This document shows positions 6,646 to 13,699 of a stretch of 19,349 nucleotides of DNA, in pieces. How positions within the stretch are numbered: the first letter of the stretch is position 1; each line of letters starts with the position of its first letter. The DNA is taken from contig JBGTLW010000271.1 in assembly GCA_041743835.1 (NCBI GenBank), forward strand, positions 1-19,349, read 5' to 3'. Under the pieces are notes generated by a model. It did no database searches. It was not told where the DNA came from and saw only the letters and a list, made by a program, of their open reading frames with translations. A program made the position numbers and the translations under genes. The stretch is from JBGTLW01 sp041743835. GTDB lineage: Bacteria; Planctomycetota; Phycisphaerae; Phycisphaerales; Phycisphaeraceae.

Positions 6646-8286
6646 ATGCCCGACAACCCCGGACGCTTCGTCGAGATCTACGACACCACCCTGCGCGACG
6701 GCACGCAGGGGGCCGACGTCAACCTCACCCTTGTGGACAAGCTGCGCATCACGAAGCTGCTCGATGCCGTGGGCGTGGACTACATCGAGGGCGGCTATCC
6801 GCTATCTAACCCGAAGGATGTCGCCTTCTTCGAGGAGGCCACAAAGCTCAACCTCAAGCACGCGAAGATATGCGCCTTCGGCATGACCCGCCGCAAGGGC
6901 GTCACCGCGGACCAGGACACTGGCATGCTCGCGCTGGTCGGGAGCCAGTCCCCGATCATCACCATCGTTGGGAAGACGTGGGACCTGCACGTCGATGAGG
7001 TGTTGCGGATCGGCCGCGAGGAGAACCTGGCGATGATCCGCGAGTCGGTTGCGTTCTGCGCCCAAGCGCCGCACGTGGAAGCGGTGTTCTACGATGCCGA
7101 GCACTTTTTCGATGGCTACCGCGCCAATCCGTCCTACGCATTGGACACGCTGCGCGCGGCCTTGGAGGGCGGGGCGACACGGCTGGTGCTATGCGATACC
7201 AACGGCGGGTCCCTGCCGCAGTGGATAGCCTCTGCTGTGCGAGAGGTGACCGAGGCGCTGGACATCCCCATGCCCGACGCCGCCAACCCCACACCCAAAC
7301 CATCGCTCGCGATCCATCCTCACAATGACGCCGGCGTCGCGGTCGCCAACGCGCTGGCGGCGGTGCAGGCCGGGTGTGTGCAGGTTCAGGGGACGATCAA
7401 TGGCATCGGCGAACGCTGCGGCAACGTCGATCTGGTGACGGTCGCGGCCAACCTCAAGCTCAAGCTCGGCTACCCGTGCCTCGATGCCGATGCCGCATCC
7501 CGTCTGACCGAGCTTTCACGCGCGGTGTATGAGATCGCCAATCTAAGCCTTGTCCCCGGCCAGCCCTACGTTGGTGTCAACGCCTTCTCTCACAAGGGCG
7601 GCATGCACGTCCATGCCGTCCAACGCATCGCCCACAGTTACGAGCACGTCACACCCGAATCGGTCGGCAACGAGCGGCGGATCCTTGTCTCCGAGCTTTC
7701 CGGCGCAAGCAACATCGCCGCGACGCTTGGCAAGAAGTTCGATATCAGCGAGGACAAAGTCCTTCAACGCCAGGTGCTGGAGCGTGTGCAGGACCTCGAG
7801 CATCAGGGCTATCAGTTCGAGGCCGCCAACGCCAGCTTCGAGCTGTTGTTGTACGAGCTGCTGGGTCGTCGGCCCAAGCTCTGGAAGCTGGACCACTACC
7901 GGTGTGTGATCCTCAAACGCGACGACGAACCATCCAGCACCGAGGCCACGGTCAAGCTTGAATCCAATGGCAGCATGGAGCACCGCGTGGCTGAGGGTGA
8001 TGGCCCCGTGAACGCGTTGGATGGCGCGTTGCGGAAATGCCTCAAGAACCACTACCCGCAGATCCACGCGATCCACCTGGTTGACTACAAGGTGCGTGTG
8101 GTGAACCCCACAGCCGAATCGGCAGCCAAAGTGCGCGTCATCGCCGAGTTTGCCGTGCGCAACCCCGACGGCCAAGGCAACGCCCGCTACTTCTCCACCA
8201 TCGGTGTCAATACCAACATCATCGATGCGTCGTGGCAAGCCATCTCCGACGCCTTCGCGTATCACCTCATCGAAACCGGCGCGTAG
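6646..8286 (+). CDS. cimA: (R)-citramalate synthase
   Basis: This 546-residue enzyme of the isopropylmalate/homocitrate synthase family condenses pyruvate with acetyl-CoA to citramalate, the first step of the threonine-independent isoleucine pathway. The HMGL-like TIM barrel starts at EIYDTTLRDGTQGA (catalytic Arg 17 and Asp 18). Metal ligands lie in HPHNDAG (224-230), and the GERCGNVDL loop is at 255-263. The linker motif HKGGMHVHAV (from 316) and a C-terminal regulatory domain from about residue 420, ending near NIIDASWQAISDAF, match the CimA subfamily (TIGR00977-like) rather than LeuA. That domain usually binds isoleucine for feedback inhibition. Upstream GGAA 8-9 nt before the ATG is a weak ribosome-binding site. 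It is monocistronic here, with a long leader that appears regulatory. Confidence 0.93.
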   Translation: MPDNPGRFVEIYDTTLRDGTQGADVNLTLVDKLRITKLLDAVGVDYIEGGYPLSNPKDVAFFEEATKLNLKHAKICAFGMTRRKGVTADQDTGMLALVGSQSPIITIVGKTWDLHVDEVLRIGREENLAMIRESVAFCAQAPHVEAVFYDAEHFFDGYRANPSYALDTLRAALEGGATRLVLCDTNGGSLPQWIASAVREVTEALDIPMPDAANPTPKPSLAIHPHNDAGVAVANALAAVQAGCVQVQGTINGIGERCGNVDLVTVAANLKLKLGYPCLDADAASRLTELSRAVYEIANLSLVPGQPYVGVNAFSHKGGMHVHAVQRIAHSYEHVTPESVGNERRILVSELSGASNIAATLGKKFDISEDKVLQRQVLERVQDLEHQGYQFEAANASFELLLYELLGRRPKLWKLDHYRCVILKRDDEPSSTEATVKLESNGSMEHRVAEGDGPVNALDGALRKCLKNHYPQIHAIHLVDYKVRVVNPTAESAAKVRVIAEFAVRNPDGQGNARYFSTIGVNTNIIDASWQAISDAFAYHLIETGA

Positions 8287-8300
8287 TGCGGTAGATCGTG

Positions 8301-8330
8301 AAGGCCGAGGGATGGCAATCGCTCGGCTTT
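8301..8330 (+). terminator. Hairpin between convergent cimA and the PilZ gene, possible terminator
   Basis: AAGGCCGAG (8301-8309) pairs with CTCGGCTTT (8322-8330) in nine pairs including one G-U, around a 12-nt loop, 14 nt after the cimA stop. The T-run is only three bases. The inverted repeat could serve both convergent genes. Confidence 0.5.
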
Positions 8331-8348
8331 AGGCCGCGCCCGCACAGT

Positions 8349-8708
8349 TCAGGCGGCGACGTAAGCGCGCGGGCCTGACTGCTCCGCGATGTGGGGCTGC
8401 TGCAGGACACGGATCGCGGCACGCTCCGCGGGGCCGAGCTCCGAGAACGCCACGCCAACCTCGTATCGCTTGAAACCCAGTTCCCTGATGCGTACCACCG
8501 TGGCGACCAATTGGCAATCAATCGGCCCCTGGCGGATATCCAGCGTGATGGTTTCGCCGAGCGTGCAACCCTCGGAGCCTTTGCGGAACAGACAGGCCCC
8601 GGATTCGGACAGGTCCAGCACCTGCCCGAACGCCGACGCGGTTCGCGCCGTGGCCACCCGTTCGTGCCGCCGTCGTTCGCTGCCGCCACCCAGTCCGAAG
8701 AATCCCAT
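8349..8708 (-). CDS. PilZ-domain protein (probable cyclic-di-GMP receptor)
   Basis: This is a 119-residue single-domain protein. Both halves of the cyclic-di-GMP site are present: RRHER (RxxxR, residues 13-17) and DLSESG (DxSxxG, 32-37), followed by beta strands ITLDIRQ and QLVATVVRIRELG and the conserved VGVAFSELGP near the end. The N-terminal MGFFGLGGGS segment is a short flexible leader. PilZ proteins link cyclic-di-GMP levels to motility, polysaccharide or regulatory outputs, and nothing nearby names the target. ATG 8708 has GGAG 8 nt upstream. Longer alternative-frame ORFs across this locus have no recognisable content. The gene is convergent with cimA and divergent from the tRNA-Arg gene. 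Confidence 0.88.
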   Translation of the reverse strand: MGFFGLGGGSERRRHERVATARTASAFGQVLDLSESGACLFRKGSEGCTLGETITLDIRQGPIDCQLVATVVRIRELGFKRYEVGVAFSELGPAERAAIRVLQQPHIAEQSGPRAYVAA

Positions 8709-8783
8709 GTCAGTTCTCCATAGCCCCCTGTGGGTGTCTTATCGACCGAATCCATTGGGCGCATCACTTGTCGTGGGGGTGGG

Positions 8784-8812
8784 TTTACCTCCGCCCAGCG
8801 ATTCGCTAAACT
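8784..8812 (+). promoter_or_regulatory. Candidate promoter of tRNA-Arg
   Basis: TTTACC (8784-8789) and TAAACT (8807-8812) are 17 nt apart, each matching the consensus at 4 of 6 positions. Transcription would start about 6 nt before the mature tRNA. Confidence 0.4.
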
Positions 8813-8824
8813 GTGTTGCTCACC

Positions 8825-8898
8825 GATCGCGTAGCTCAATTGGATAGAGCGGCTGACTACGGATCAGCAGGTTGGGGGTTCGAGCCCCTCCGCGATCA
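8825..8898 (+). tRNA. tRNA-Arg (anticodon ACG)
   Basis: A complete cloverleaf is visible. Acceptor GATCGCG (8825-8831) pairs perfectly with CGCGATC (8891-8897), with A as discriminator. The D-arm has GCTC/GAGC. Anticodon stem GCTGA/TCAGC encloses the loop CTACGGA, with ACG at 8859-8861. The T-arm is GGGGG-TTCGAGC-CCCTC with one G-U pair. CCA is not encoded. A34 would be deaminated to inosine by TadA to read the CGN codons. It is a stand-alone gene with its own terminator. Confidence 0.95.
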
Positions 8899-8916
8899 TT
8901 TGCAAAATAAGCACTT

Positions 8917-8942
8917 ACGGCAATCTACGGGTTGCCGTTTTT
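8917..8942 (+). terminator. Intrinsic terminator of tRNA-Arg
   Basis: ACGGCAA (8917-8923) pairs with TTGCCGT (8932-8938) around an 8-nt loop and is followed by a TTTTT run (8938-8942). It lies 19 nt after the tRNA and is the cleanest intrinsic terminator in the window. Confidence 0.8.
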
Positions 8943-8943
8943 G

Positions 8944-9289
8944 CTTGGTGCTGCGTCTGTGATACGACTGAAACCTGGGCTGCCGATGTACGCCAGCGCG
9001 GGCATGTACGTCGCGGATGGCAACATGCCTGCTCCCTTTGATCGCCTTTCGGTCAACCTGATGAATGGCGTCGAGAGCAACCTGCGGGCTGACCCTTGTG
9101 ATGGGCGAGTCGGGAGCCAACACAACTGCGGCGGCGCTACCCAACCGGGAGATCTGGCGATGGGCGATCTGGGTGGGTTTGGCGGTGCTCATGATCGAGG
9201 GGCTTGTTTACACTCGCCGCGTGCACCTTTGCCGTGGTATTCTGCCCTGCGCGCGTGAGGGACCGCGTTCTGGAGCAGATGCATCATGA
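8944..9289 (+). pseudogene. Frameshifted C-terminal remnant of a VWA/BatA-type membrane protein
   Basis: Two frames together reproduce the C-terminus of a family common in planctomycetes. From about 8986 one frame reads MYASAGMYVADGN, then DRLSVNLMNGVESNLRA (to 9090). It resembles the family pattern of a beta-rich domain ending in FAVNLL..ESDIRP. One base later the next frame continues LVMGESGANTTAAALPNREIWRW, a hydrophobic helix WVGLAVLMIEG and VYTRRVHL, the expected transmembrane anchor ending in YxRRV. A single extra base near 9091 would explain the break. The N-terminal bulk (VWA or related domain) is absent: the remnant starts directly after the tRNA-Arg terminator. The second frame runs on to a TGA at 9287-9289 that overlaps the next gene's ATG. 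The family comparison is from memory, not a search. Confidence 0.55.
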
Positions 9290-10176
9290 AGAGTGTTACA
9301 CGGACAGGTTCGTTTCCCATCGGTTTCCGCCGAGGTTGGAGTGCATGGCAGAAGGACCTCAAGCAGTTCATCGACTTTGCCGTGTCCGAGCGGTTCGCGG
9401 CTGTGGATGTAGGTGCCATGGAACTGCCGGAGTTGAAGCAGATTCTGGATGCGGGGCTGATGATTGGGTCGGTCGATCTAAAGCAGCCCTGGAAGGAGCT
9501 TGCTTCCGCTGACGAGGACAAACGCAAGTCTGCTGCCGAGATCAATGCGGCGTACATGCGACAAGTGGCTGCGCTGGGTATCAGCCAATTCTTTGCCGTC
9601 GCCCTGGTCGAAGATGAGTCGGTCCCCCGCGCCCAGTCCATGACGCAGGCGATCGACGGCTATGGTCGGCTGTGCGAGCAGTTGGCGGGTTGCGGCGCGC
9701 GTGTTGTTTTTGAGGGCTGGCCCGGGGGAGCGCCTCGATATCCGTCGTTGGCCTGCACTCCCGCAGATTATCGCCTCCTGCTCGCCGCACTCCCCCATGC
9801 CCACGCTGGGATCAACTTCGACCCCTCGCACCTGATCCGCATGGGCATTGACCCGATTCGTTTCCTGCGGGAGTTTGGCCCGCGCGTGGGGCATGTTCAC
9901 GCCAAGGACACGCAACTCCTCGACGACGAACTATTCGAGCATGGCAACCTCCAGGTCGCCACCGATGCCAAGCCGCATGGTTTTGGTGGACACCACTGGC
10001 GGTACACCATTCCCGGGCACGGCGTGGCCCGGTGGGATGTGATGTTCCGCATCCTGCAAGAGCAGGGCTATTCGGGCATGGTCAGCATCGAGCTTGAGGA
10101 TGAGAACTTCAACGGCAGCGAAGAGGGCGAGAAGCGGGGCCTGATCGCATCGCGGGATTTTCTGCTCCACGCCTGA
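9286..10176 (+). CDS. Sugar phosphate isomerase/epimerase (xylose isomerase-like TIM barrel)
   Basis: This 296-residue protein belongs to the AP-endonuclease-2/xylose isomerase-like TIM-barrel family. The four expected metal ligands are in place: Glu 143 (VVFEGWPGG), Asp 179 (INFDPSHL), His 205 (GHVHAKDT) and Glu 269 (MVSIELED). HHWRYTIPGHGVARWD is the loop seen in the isomerase/epimerase members of this superfamily. There is no signal peptide, so it is probably cytoplasmic. Members act on keto-sugars, inositols or related polyols; planctomycetes carry many paralogues, and the substrate cannot be read from the sequence. ATG 9286 has GGAG 10 nt upstream. It is convergent with hom. The upstream remnant ends in an ATGA overlap with this start, suggesting that the ancestor of that gene may once have been coupled to it. 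Confidence 0.88.
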   Translation: MKSVTRTGSFPIGFRRGWSAWQKDLKQFIDFAVSERFAAVDVGAMELPELKQILDAGLMIGSVDLKQPWKELASADEDKRKSAAEINAAYMRQVAALGISQFFAVALVEDESVPRAQSMTQAIDGYGRLCEQLAGCGARVVFEGWPGGAPRYPSLACTPADYRLLLAALPHAHAGINFDPSHLIRMGIDPIRFLREFGPRVGHVHAKDTQLLDDELFEHGNLQVATDAKPHGFGGHHWRYTIPGHGVARWDVMFRILQEQGYSGMVSIELEDENFNGSEEGEKRGLIASRDFLLHA

Positions 10177-10261
10177 CGCCAGGCCCCAGCCCTGTCACTC
10201 TTCCGCGAAATGACAAGCAAAGCTACGTGTGCTGGATCGCCGGCTCGCTCCGCGCCCCGCG

Positions 10262-11578
10262 TCAATTGTGTGGCAGGTCGATGATCCGGATGACCTTGGG
10301 GTTGCCTTCGATTTCCTCCAGGGCGGCGATTGCAGCGCTCGCGGCGAGCAGGTCGCCTTGGCGGGCGCGGTGGGTGGTGATGACCACGGGCACCAGATGG
10401 CCGGTGTTCGCTTCAGGCTGGAGCATGGAGGACAGCGAGATGCCACGGTCGCCCAGGGCCTTGGTGACCTTGGCCATGACGCCCGGCACATCGCGGGCGC
10501 TGATGCGTAGGTAGAACCGGCTCTCCACATCAGCGGGCTCGACAAGGCGGGGCCGCGGGTGGCAGTCGGGCGTCAGATGCGCATTGGCAAACAGTGCCGG
10601 GTACCCACCGGTCGCCACCGTGAGCAGGTCCGACACCACCGCGGAAGCTGTCGGCAGCGCCCCGGCGCCGCGGCCATACAACAGCGTCTGACCCACGGCA
10701 TGGCCATCCAGCAGCAGCGCGTTGTACGAGCCGGACACATCCGCGAGCAGTTCGCCCTTGTGGATAAAGCATGGCCGACAACTCAGCGCGATCCACTCGC
10801 TTTCCGGCCAGCGCTCCGCGGTTGCCAGTAGCTTGATGTCGTAACCCAGTTTTGCGCCCAACTCGATGTCCAGCAGTTCTAACCCGTCGATACCCGTGCA
10901 GGGCACGTCTTCCTCGTGGATGTTGGCATCGAATGCCAGCGACACGAGGATGGCCAGCTTCTGTGCCGCGTCTTTGCCGGAGACATCCAGCGTTTCGTCA
11001 GCCTCGGCATAGCCCAGCCGCTTGGCTTCGGACAGGGCCTCGTCGTAGGTCTTGCCCTTGCGGGTCATCTCGGTGAGGATGTAGTTGCAGGTGCCGTTGA
11101 GGATGCCGTACAGCCCGAGGTATCGGTTGGCGGTGAGGCCGGTCTGGATGGCGGTGACACACGGGATGCCCCCGCCGCAGGAAGCCTCGAACGCGATGCA
11201 GACGGCGTGCTCCCGAGCCAAGGCAAACAGCTCTGGGCCGTGCTTGGCCAGGAGCGCTTTGTTGGCGGTGATGACATGGCGTTTTAGTGACAGCGCCCGC
11301 CGGACGTGGCCGAGCATCGCGTCCACGCCGCCCGCCACCTCCACCACCGCATCCACCGACTCCGCGAAGAACGCATCCGCATCATCGGTCACAAGGTCCG
11401 CCGCGACCATGCCGGTGGCGATGGCCTTGGCGGGGTCACGCACGAGCACACGGACCAGCTCCACGGGGCGGCCGATACGGCTGGCGTAGAGGGCCTGCTG
11501 CTCGCGGATCAGCCGGGCGACGCTGCCCCCGACCGTGCCGCAGCCAATCATCGAGATTCGGAATGGGCGGTCGGGCAT
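10262..11578 (-). CDS. hom: Homoserine dehydrogenase
   Basis: This 438-residue NAD(P)-dependent enzyme reduces aspartate semialdehyde to homoserine, the branch point to threonine and methionine. The N-terminal Rossmann fold has MIGCGTVGGSVARL (GxGxxG at 12-17), with the nucleotide-site ANKALL at 105-110. The catalytic domain carries GILNGTCNYILTEM (from 158) and AEADETLDVSGKDAAQKLAI (from 191), where the family normally has the substrate-binding acidic residues and catalytic Lys. A C-terminal ACT domain (from about 360, FYLRISARDVPGVMAKVTKAL) is the usual allosteric threonine sensor. Length and domain order are normal for the ACT-bearing type. It is convergent with the isomerase-like gene and divergent from the LysM lipoprotein gene. 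The minus-strand leader has a CAACC/GGTTG hairpin but no clear terminator or leader peptide. Confidence 0.95.
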   Translation of the reverse strand: MPDRPFRISMIGCGTVGGSVARLIREQQALYASRIGRPVELVRVLVRDPAKAIATGMVAADLVTDDADAFFAESVDAVVEVAGGVDAMLGHVRRALSLKRHVITANKALLAKHGPELFALAREHAVCIAFEASCGGGIPCVTAIQTGLTANRYLGLYGILNGTCNYILTEMTRKGKTYDEALSEAKRLGYAEADETLDVSGKDAAQKLAILVSLAFDANIHEEDVPCTGIDGLELLDIELGAKLGYDIKLLATAERWPESEWIALSCRPCFIHKGELLADVSGSYNALLLDGHAVGQTLLYGRGAGALPTASAVVSDLLTVATGGYPALFANAHLTPDCHPRPRLVEPADVESRFYLRISARDVPGVMAKVTKALGDRGISLSSMLQPEANTGHLVPVVITTHRARQGDLLAASAAIAALEEIEGNPKVIRIIDLPHN

Positions 11579-11700
11579 GGGTTAAAGCCTGTGTGGTCCA
11601 AGGACTGTAAGCGGGGCAGGATAGCAACCGCAGGGGGTTGGGGCGAGATCGCGGGGATGATCGTGTCTGCCCCCGGGCGCAGGAACCACTCGCCGCGCAA

Positions 11701-11749
11701 GCCACGCAGTGTTACACTTGTACGTATCAGGCCACGAAGTGTCGTGGCC
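11701..11749 (+). repeat. Palindrome, direct repeat and hairpin upstream of the LysM gene
   Basis: GCCACGCAGTGT (11701-11712) recurs as GCCACGAAGTGT (11731-11742) with one mismatch at a 30-bp interval. The first copy runs into a perfect AGTGT-T-ACACT palindrome (11708-11718); the second lies in a hairpin GGCCACG/CGTGGCC (11730-11749) with a 6-nt loop and no T-run. The cluster lies between the divergent hom and LysM starts and could be an operator or an mRNA 5' structure. It could also be coincidence. Confidence 0.35.
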
Positions 11750-11784
11750 GCCAGTCACGGACGACCGATCAGGGACCAACGCAC

Positions 11785-12186
11785 ATGCACCGTAACGCAC
11801 TTCTATTGGCCGTGGCCTTGACCGCCACGATGGGTTGCAAGAACCAACAAAAGGCCGAGCTTGAGCCTGTGCCCGGCCCCGTGGATGCGGGTTACAACGA
11901 CCCATATGCGGGTGGTTACTCCCCTGTCCCCGGATCGCCCGCAACCCCCGGAGCCGCCGGCAGCGGTGAGCCGCAATTCATCACGATCGATCAAGCGCCG
12001 GGCGCGAGCACGCCGATCGTCGTCGGCCCCGAGGGCAGCAGCTACACCGTCAAGAAGGGCGACACCCTCTGGTCGATCGCCAAAAGCCGGTACGGCAACG
12101 GCCAGAAGTGGCAGGACATCGTGGCCGCCAACCCGGGCCTGAACCCGCAGAAGCTAGCCGTCGGCCAAACCATCACCCTGCCCTGA
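11785..12186 (+). CDS. Small LysM-domain lipoprotein
   Basis: This 133-residue protein begins MHRNALLLAVALTATMGCKN, a short signal peptide with a lipobox-like TMGC (Cys 18; the -3 residue is Thr rather than the usual Leu). A Pro/Gly-rich linker follows (about 25-85). It ends in one LysM domain, YTVKKGDTLWSIAKSRYG to LAVGQTITLP (about 87-133), with the expected NPGLNPQKL second helix. LysM binds N-acetylglucosamine polymers such as peptidoglycan, so this is probably a membrane-anchored cell-wall-binding protein. ATG 11785 has AGGGA 9 nt upstream; the frame is open further 5' but lacks any signal peptide there. It is convergent with aat. Confidence 0.85.
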   Translation: MHRNALLLAVALTATMGCKNQQKAELEPVPGPVDAGYNDPYAGGYSPVPGSPATPGAAGSGEPQFITIDQAPGASTPIVVGPEGSSYTVKKGDTLWSIAKSRYGNGQKWQDIVAANPGLNPQKLAVGQTITLP

Positions 12187-12230
12187 CCCGCACCAACGCG
12201 ACTGTCATACACACATGCGCCATCCGAAGA

Positions 12231-12253
12231 AGCGCCGCGGTTTTGCCGCGCCG
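12231..12253 (-). terminator. GC-rich hairpin, possible terminator of the gltX-aat run
   Basis: On the minus strand GGCGCGG-CAAAA-CCGCGGCG folds with five inner GC pairs, one G-G mismatch and two more pairs, followed by CTTCTTC. It lies just past the aat stop, between convergent aat and the LysM gene. The T-run is weak, so termination is only a suggestion. Confidence 0.4.
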
Positions 12254-12260
12254 TCTCGAA

Positions 12261-12911
12261 TCACACATCCGCGTTGCCGTCCCACTGTGTCTCTCGCGCA
12301 AGCGCAGCTCGAAGACGACGCATGTATTGAGCGCGCGGGATTTCGGTCACACCAAACTGCTCCAGATGCGGGTTGACGAACTGCACATCCAGCAGCGTGT
12401 AGCCGCGCAGCCGCAGGTGATCGACCAGGTTTACGAGGCAGAGCTGCGAAGCGTTTGGTCGGCGAGAAAACATGGACTCGCCGAAGAACGCGGCCCCCAG
12501 CGCCACGCCATACAACCCGCCCACCAACTCACCATGCTGAGGCCCGCCCTCCCACGCCTCGATGCTGTGCGCGAGGCCCACGCGGTGGAGGGCTGTGAAT
12601 GCGGCCACGATCTCACCGCTGATCCACGTCTCCTCTGAGTCCGCCCGCGGCTCGGCACACGCAGCGATCACGCGAGTAAAGCACAGGTTGTGTGTGATCT
12701 TAAATGGCTGCTGCCGCACGCGCTTGGCGAGAGATCGCCTGACTTTGAATCCGTCATCGAGCGGGAGGATGGCCCTGGGGTCCGGGCTGAACCAGTCGAT
12801 CCCGCCTTGCCCGTCGCGCTGCCGAGCCATGGGAAAAGCGCCTGCGCAATAGGCGCGCACCAGCAACTCCGGGCTGAGCAGGGGGGTGGACTCGGGAGGT
12901 GTGTGGGACAT
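12261..12911 (-). CDS. aat: Leucyl/phenylalanyl-tRNA--protein transferase
   Basis: This N-end-rule enzyme transfers Leu or Phe from charged tRNA to proteins with N-terminal Lys or Arg, marking them for ClpS/ClpAP. Hallmarks are LVRAYCAGAFPM, WFSPDPRAILPL, ETWISGEIVAAF and GGLYGVALGAAFFGESMFS, followed by RRPNASQLCLVNLVDHL and DVQFVNPHLEQFG. One oddity is NASQ where the family usually has DASK. Starting at ATG 12911 it has 216 residues, a normal length. GTG 12926, five nt after the SMUG1 stop, would add five residues and is a fair alternative. It is the last gene of the gltX-to-aat run. Confidence 0.93.
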   Translation of the reverse strand: MSHTPPESTPLLSPELLVRAYCAGAFPMARQRDGQGGIDWFSPDPRAILPLDDGFKVRRSLAKRVRQQPFKITHNLCFTRVIAACAEPRADSEETWISGEIVAAFTALHRVGLAHSIEAWEGGPQHGELVGGLYGVALGAAFFGESMFSRRPNASQLCLVNLVDHLRLRGYTLLDVQFVNPHLEQFGVTEIPRAQYMRRLRAALARETQWDGNADV

Positions 12912-12931
12912 GTCATCCGCATCCACGCAGA

Positions 12932-13699
12932 TCAGCTTACCCAGACACCCGCTTCAATGAGTTGCGCGGTCGCCTGTTCAGCCCACCCGCGGTTGGCGGC
13001 GGGCGAAGCGGGCGACGGGTGAAGCATCTGCGCGACCCTCAACTCGCGGTCACTCAGCACGCGGGATGCGCACCTGGCGGCAAACGCTCCGACGCCGACC
13101 ACCACCTCTGGCCGCACCGCTTCAACCACGGCCAGAAGATGGGCGTCACACGCCGCTTCGAGGGGCTCCCGGGCCGCAGCGTTCAATTTATCCGGCGTGA
13201 AGTTTCGGCCACTGCTCTCCATGAACACCAGCGGGCAGTAGTTGGCGACAAGGTGATCGGCAAAAAATTTCGCAGGCGAACCAAACCGCGCGGCAAACAG
13301 CCCCCACAGCCGCCGACCACTGACCTCCGACCGCGTACACCGAAGCCCATGCACCTGGCGCTTGGGGTGCTCTTGTTTGGGCTTGGAAATAGGGTGGTCG
13401 AGCTTGAACCAGTCGCGTACGAAACCCACCTCGCCGAAGGGCACACCGGTCTGCGCCATGCCCCACGGCCCGGGGTTCATGCCCAGAAACACCACACGCT
13501 TCCGCCCAGCCCCGGCCCGCTTCAGATAGGCCTCGTGCATCGGCCATGCGTAGGCCAGTGGGTTGTACACGTGCGTGATCGGCTCAGCGAAACGCAGGCG
13601 CTGCACCGCGTCGCACAGTGTGCGTGCGGCGACGATCAGCGCGTTCTCGTGAATGGCGCGGTGCTTGGCCACCGGATCAAAGCCCAACCATGCCGACAA
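12932..13699 (-). CDS. SMUG1-type uracil-DNA glycosylase
   Basis: This 255-residue base-excision-repair enzyme belongs to uracil-DNA glycosylase family 3. The catalytic motif GMNPGPWGMAQTGVPFGE (73-90, Asn 75), the base-recognition ANYCPLVF (Asn 153) and the late HPSPASPAANRGW (His 227) all match SMUG1 signatures. SMUG1 enzymes remove uracil and, in animals, 5-hydroxymethyluracil; bacterial members are less common and may also act on deaminated purines. The start is uncertain: TTG 13699 overlaps the upstream kinase by 23 nt, while GTG 13672 begins 5 nt after its stop and would shorten the protein by nine residues. It lies between a PfkB kinase and aat, close to an EVE-domain gene. Confidence 0.9.
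   Translation of the reverse strand: MSAWLGFDPVAKHRAIHENALIVAARTLCDAVQRLRFAEPITHVYNPLAYAWPMHEAYLKRAGAGRKRVVFLGMNPGPWGMAQTGVPFGEVGFVRDWFKLDHPISKPKQEHPKRQVHGLRCTRSEVSGRRLWGLFAARFGSPAKFFADHLVANYCPLVFMESSGRNFTPDKLNAAAREPLEAACDAHLLAVVEAVRPEVVVGVGAFAARCASRVLSDRELRVAQMLHPSPASPAANRGWAEQATAQLIEAGVWVS

Noticed and set aside
5856..6809. 317-codon plus-strand frame from within ctaA into cimA
   Set aside because: It runs antisense to ctaA, through the regulatory intergenic region and out of frame into cimA; no domain is visible.
8267..8839. 190-codon minus-strand frame covering the PilZ gene
   Set aside because: The PilZ motifs are in a different frame with a good ribosome-binding site; this frame is low-complexity Arg/Ser/Pro and extends into the tRNA gene.
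8825..9289. Possible integration site (att) at tRNA-Arg
   Set aside because: I see no second copy of the tRNA 3' end within the window, and no integrase or mobile-element gene beside it. Only the truncated remnant hints at past rearrangement.
10171..10184. Hairpin GCCTG/CAGGC at the end of the isomerase-like gene as a terminator
   Set aside because: It straddles the stop codon, has only five pairs and no T-run follows.
11579..11784. Leader-peptide attenuator upstream of hom, by analogy with cimA
   Set aside because: The minus-strand leader has a CAACC/GGTTG hairpin but no T-run and no short Thr/Met/Ile-rich ORF near it.
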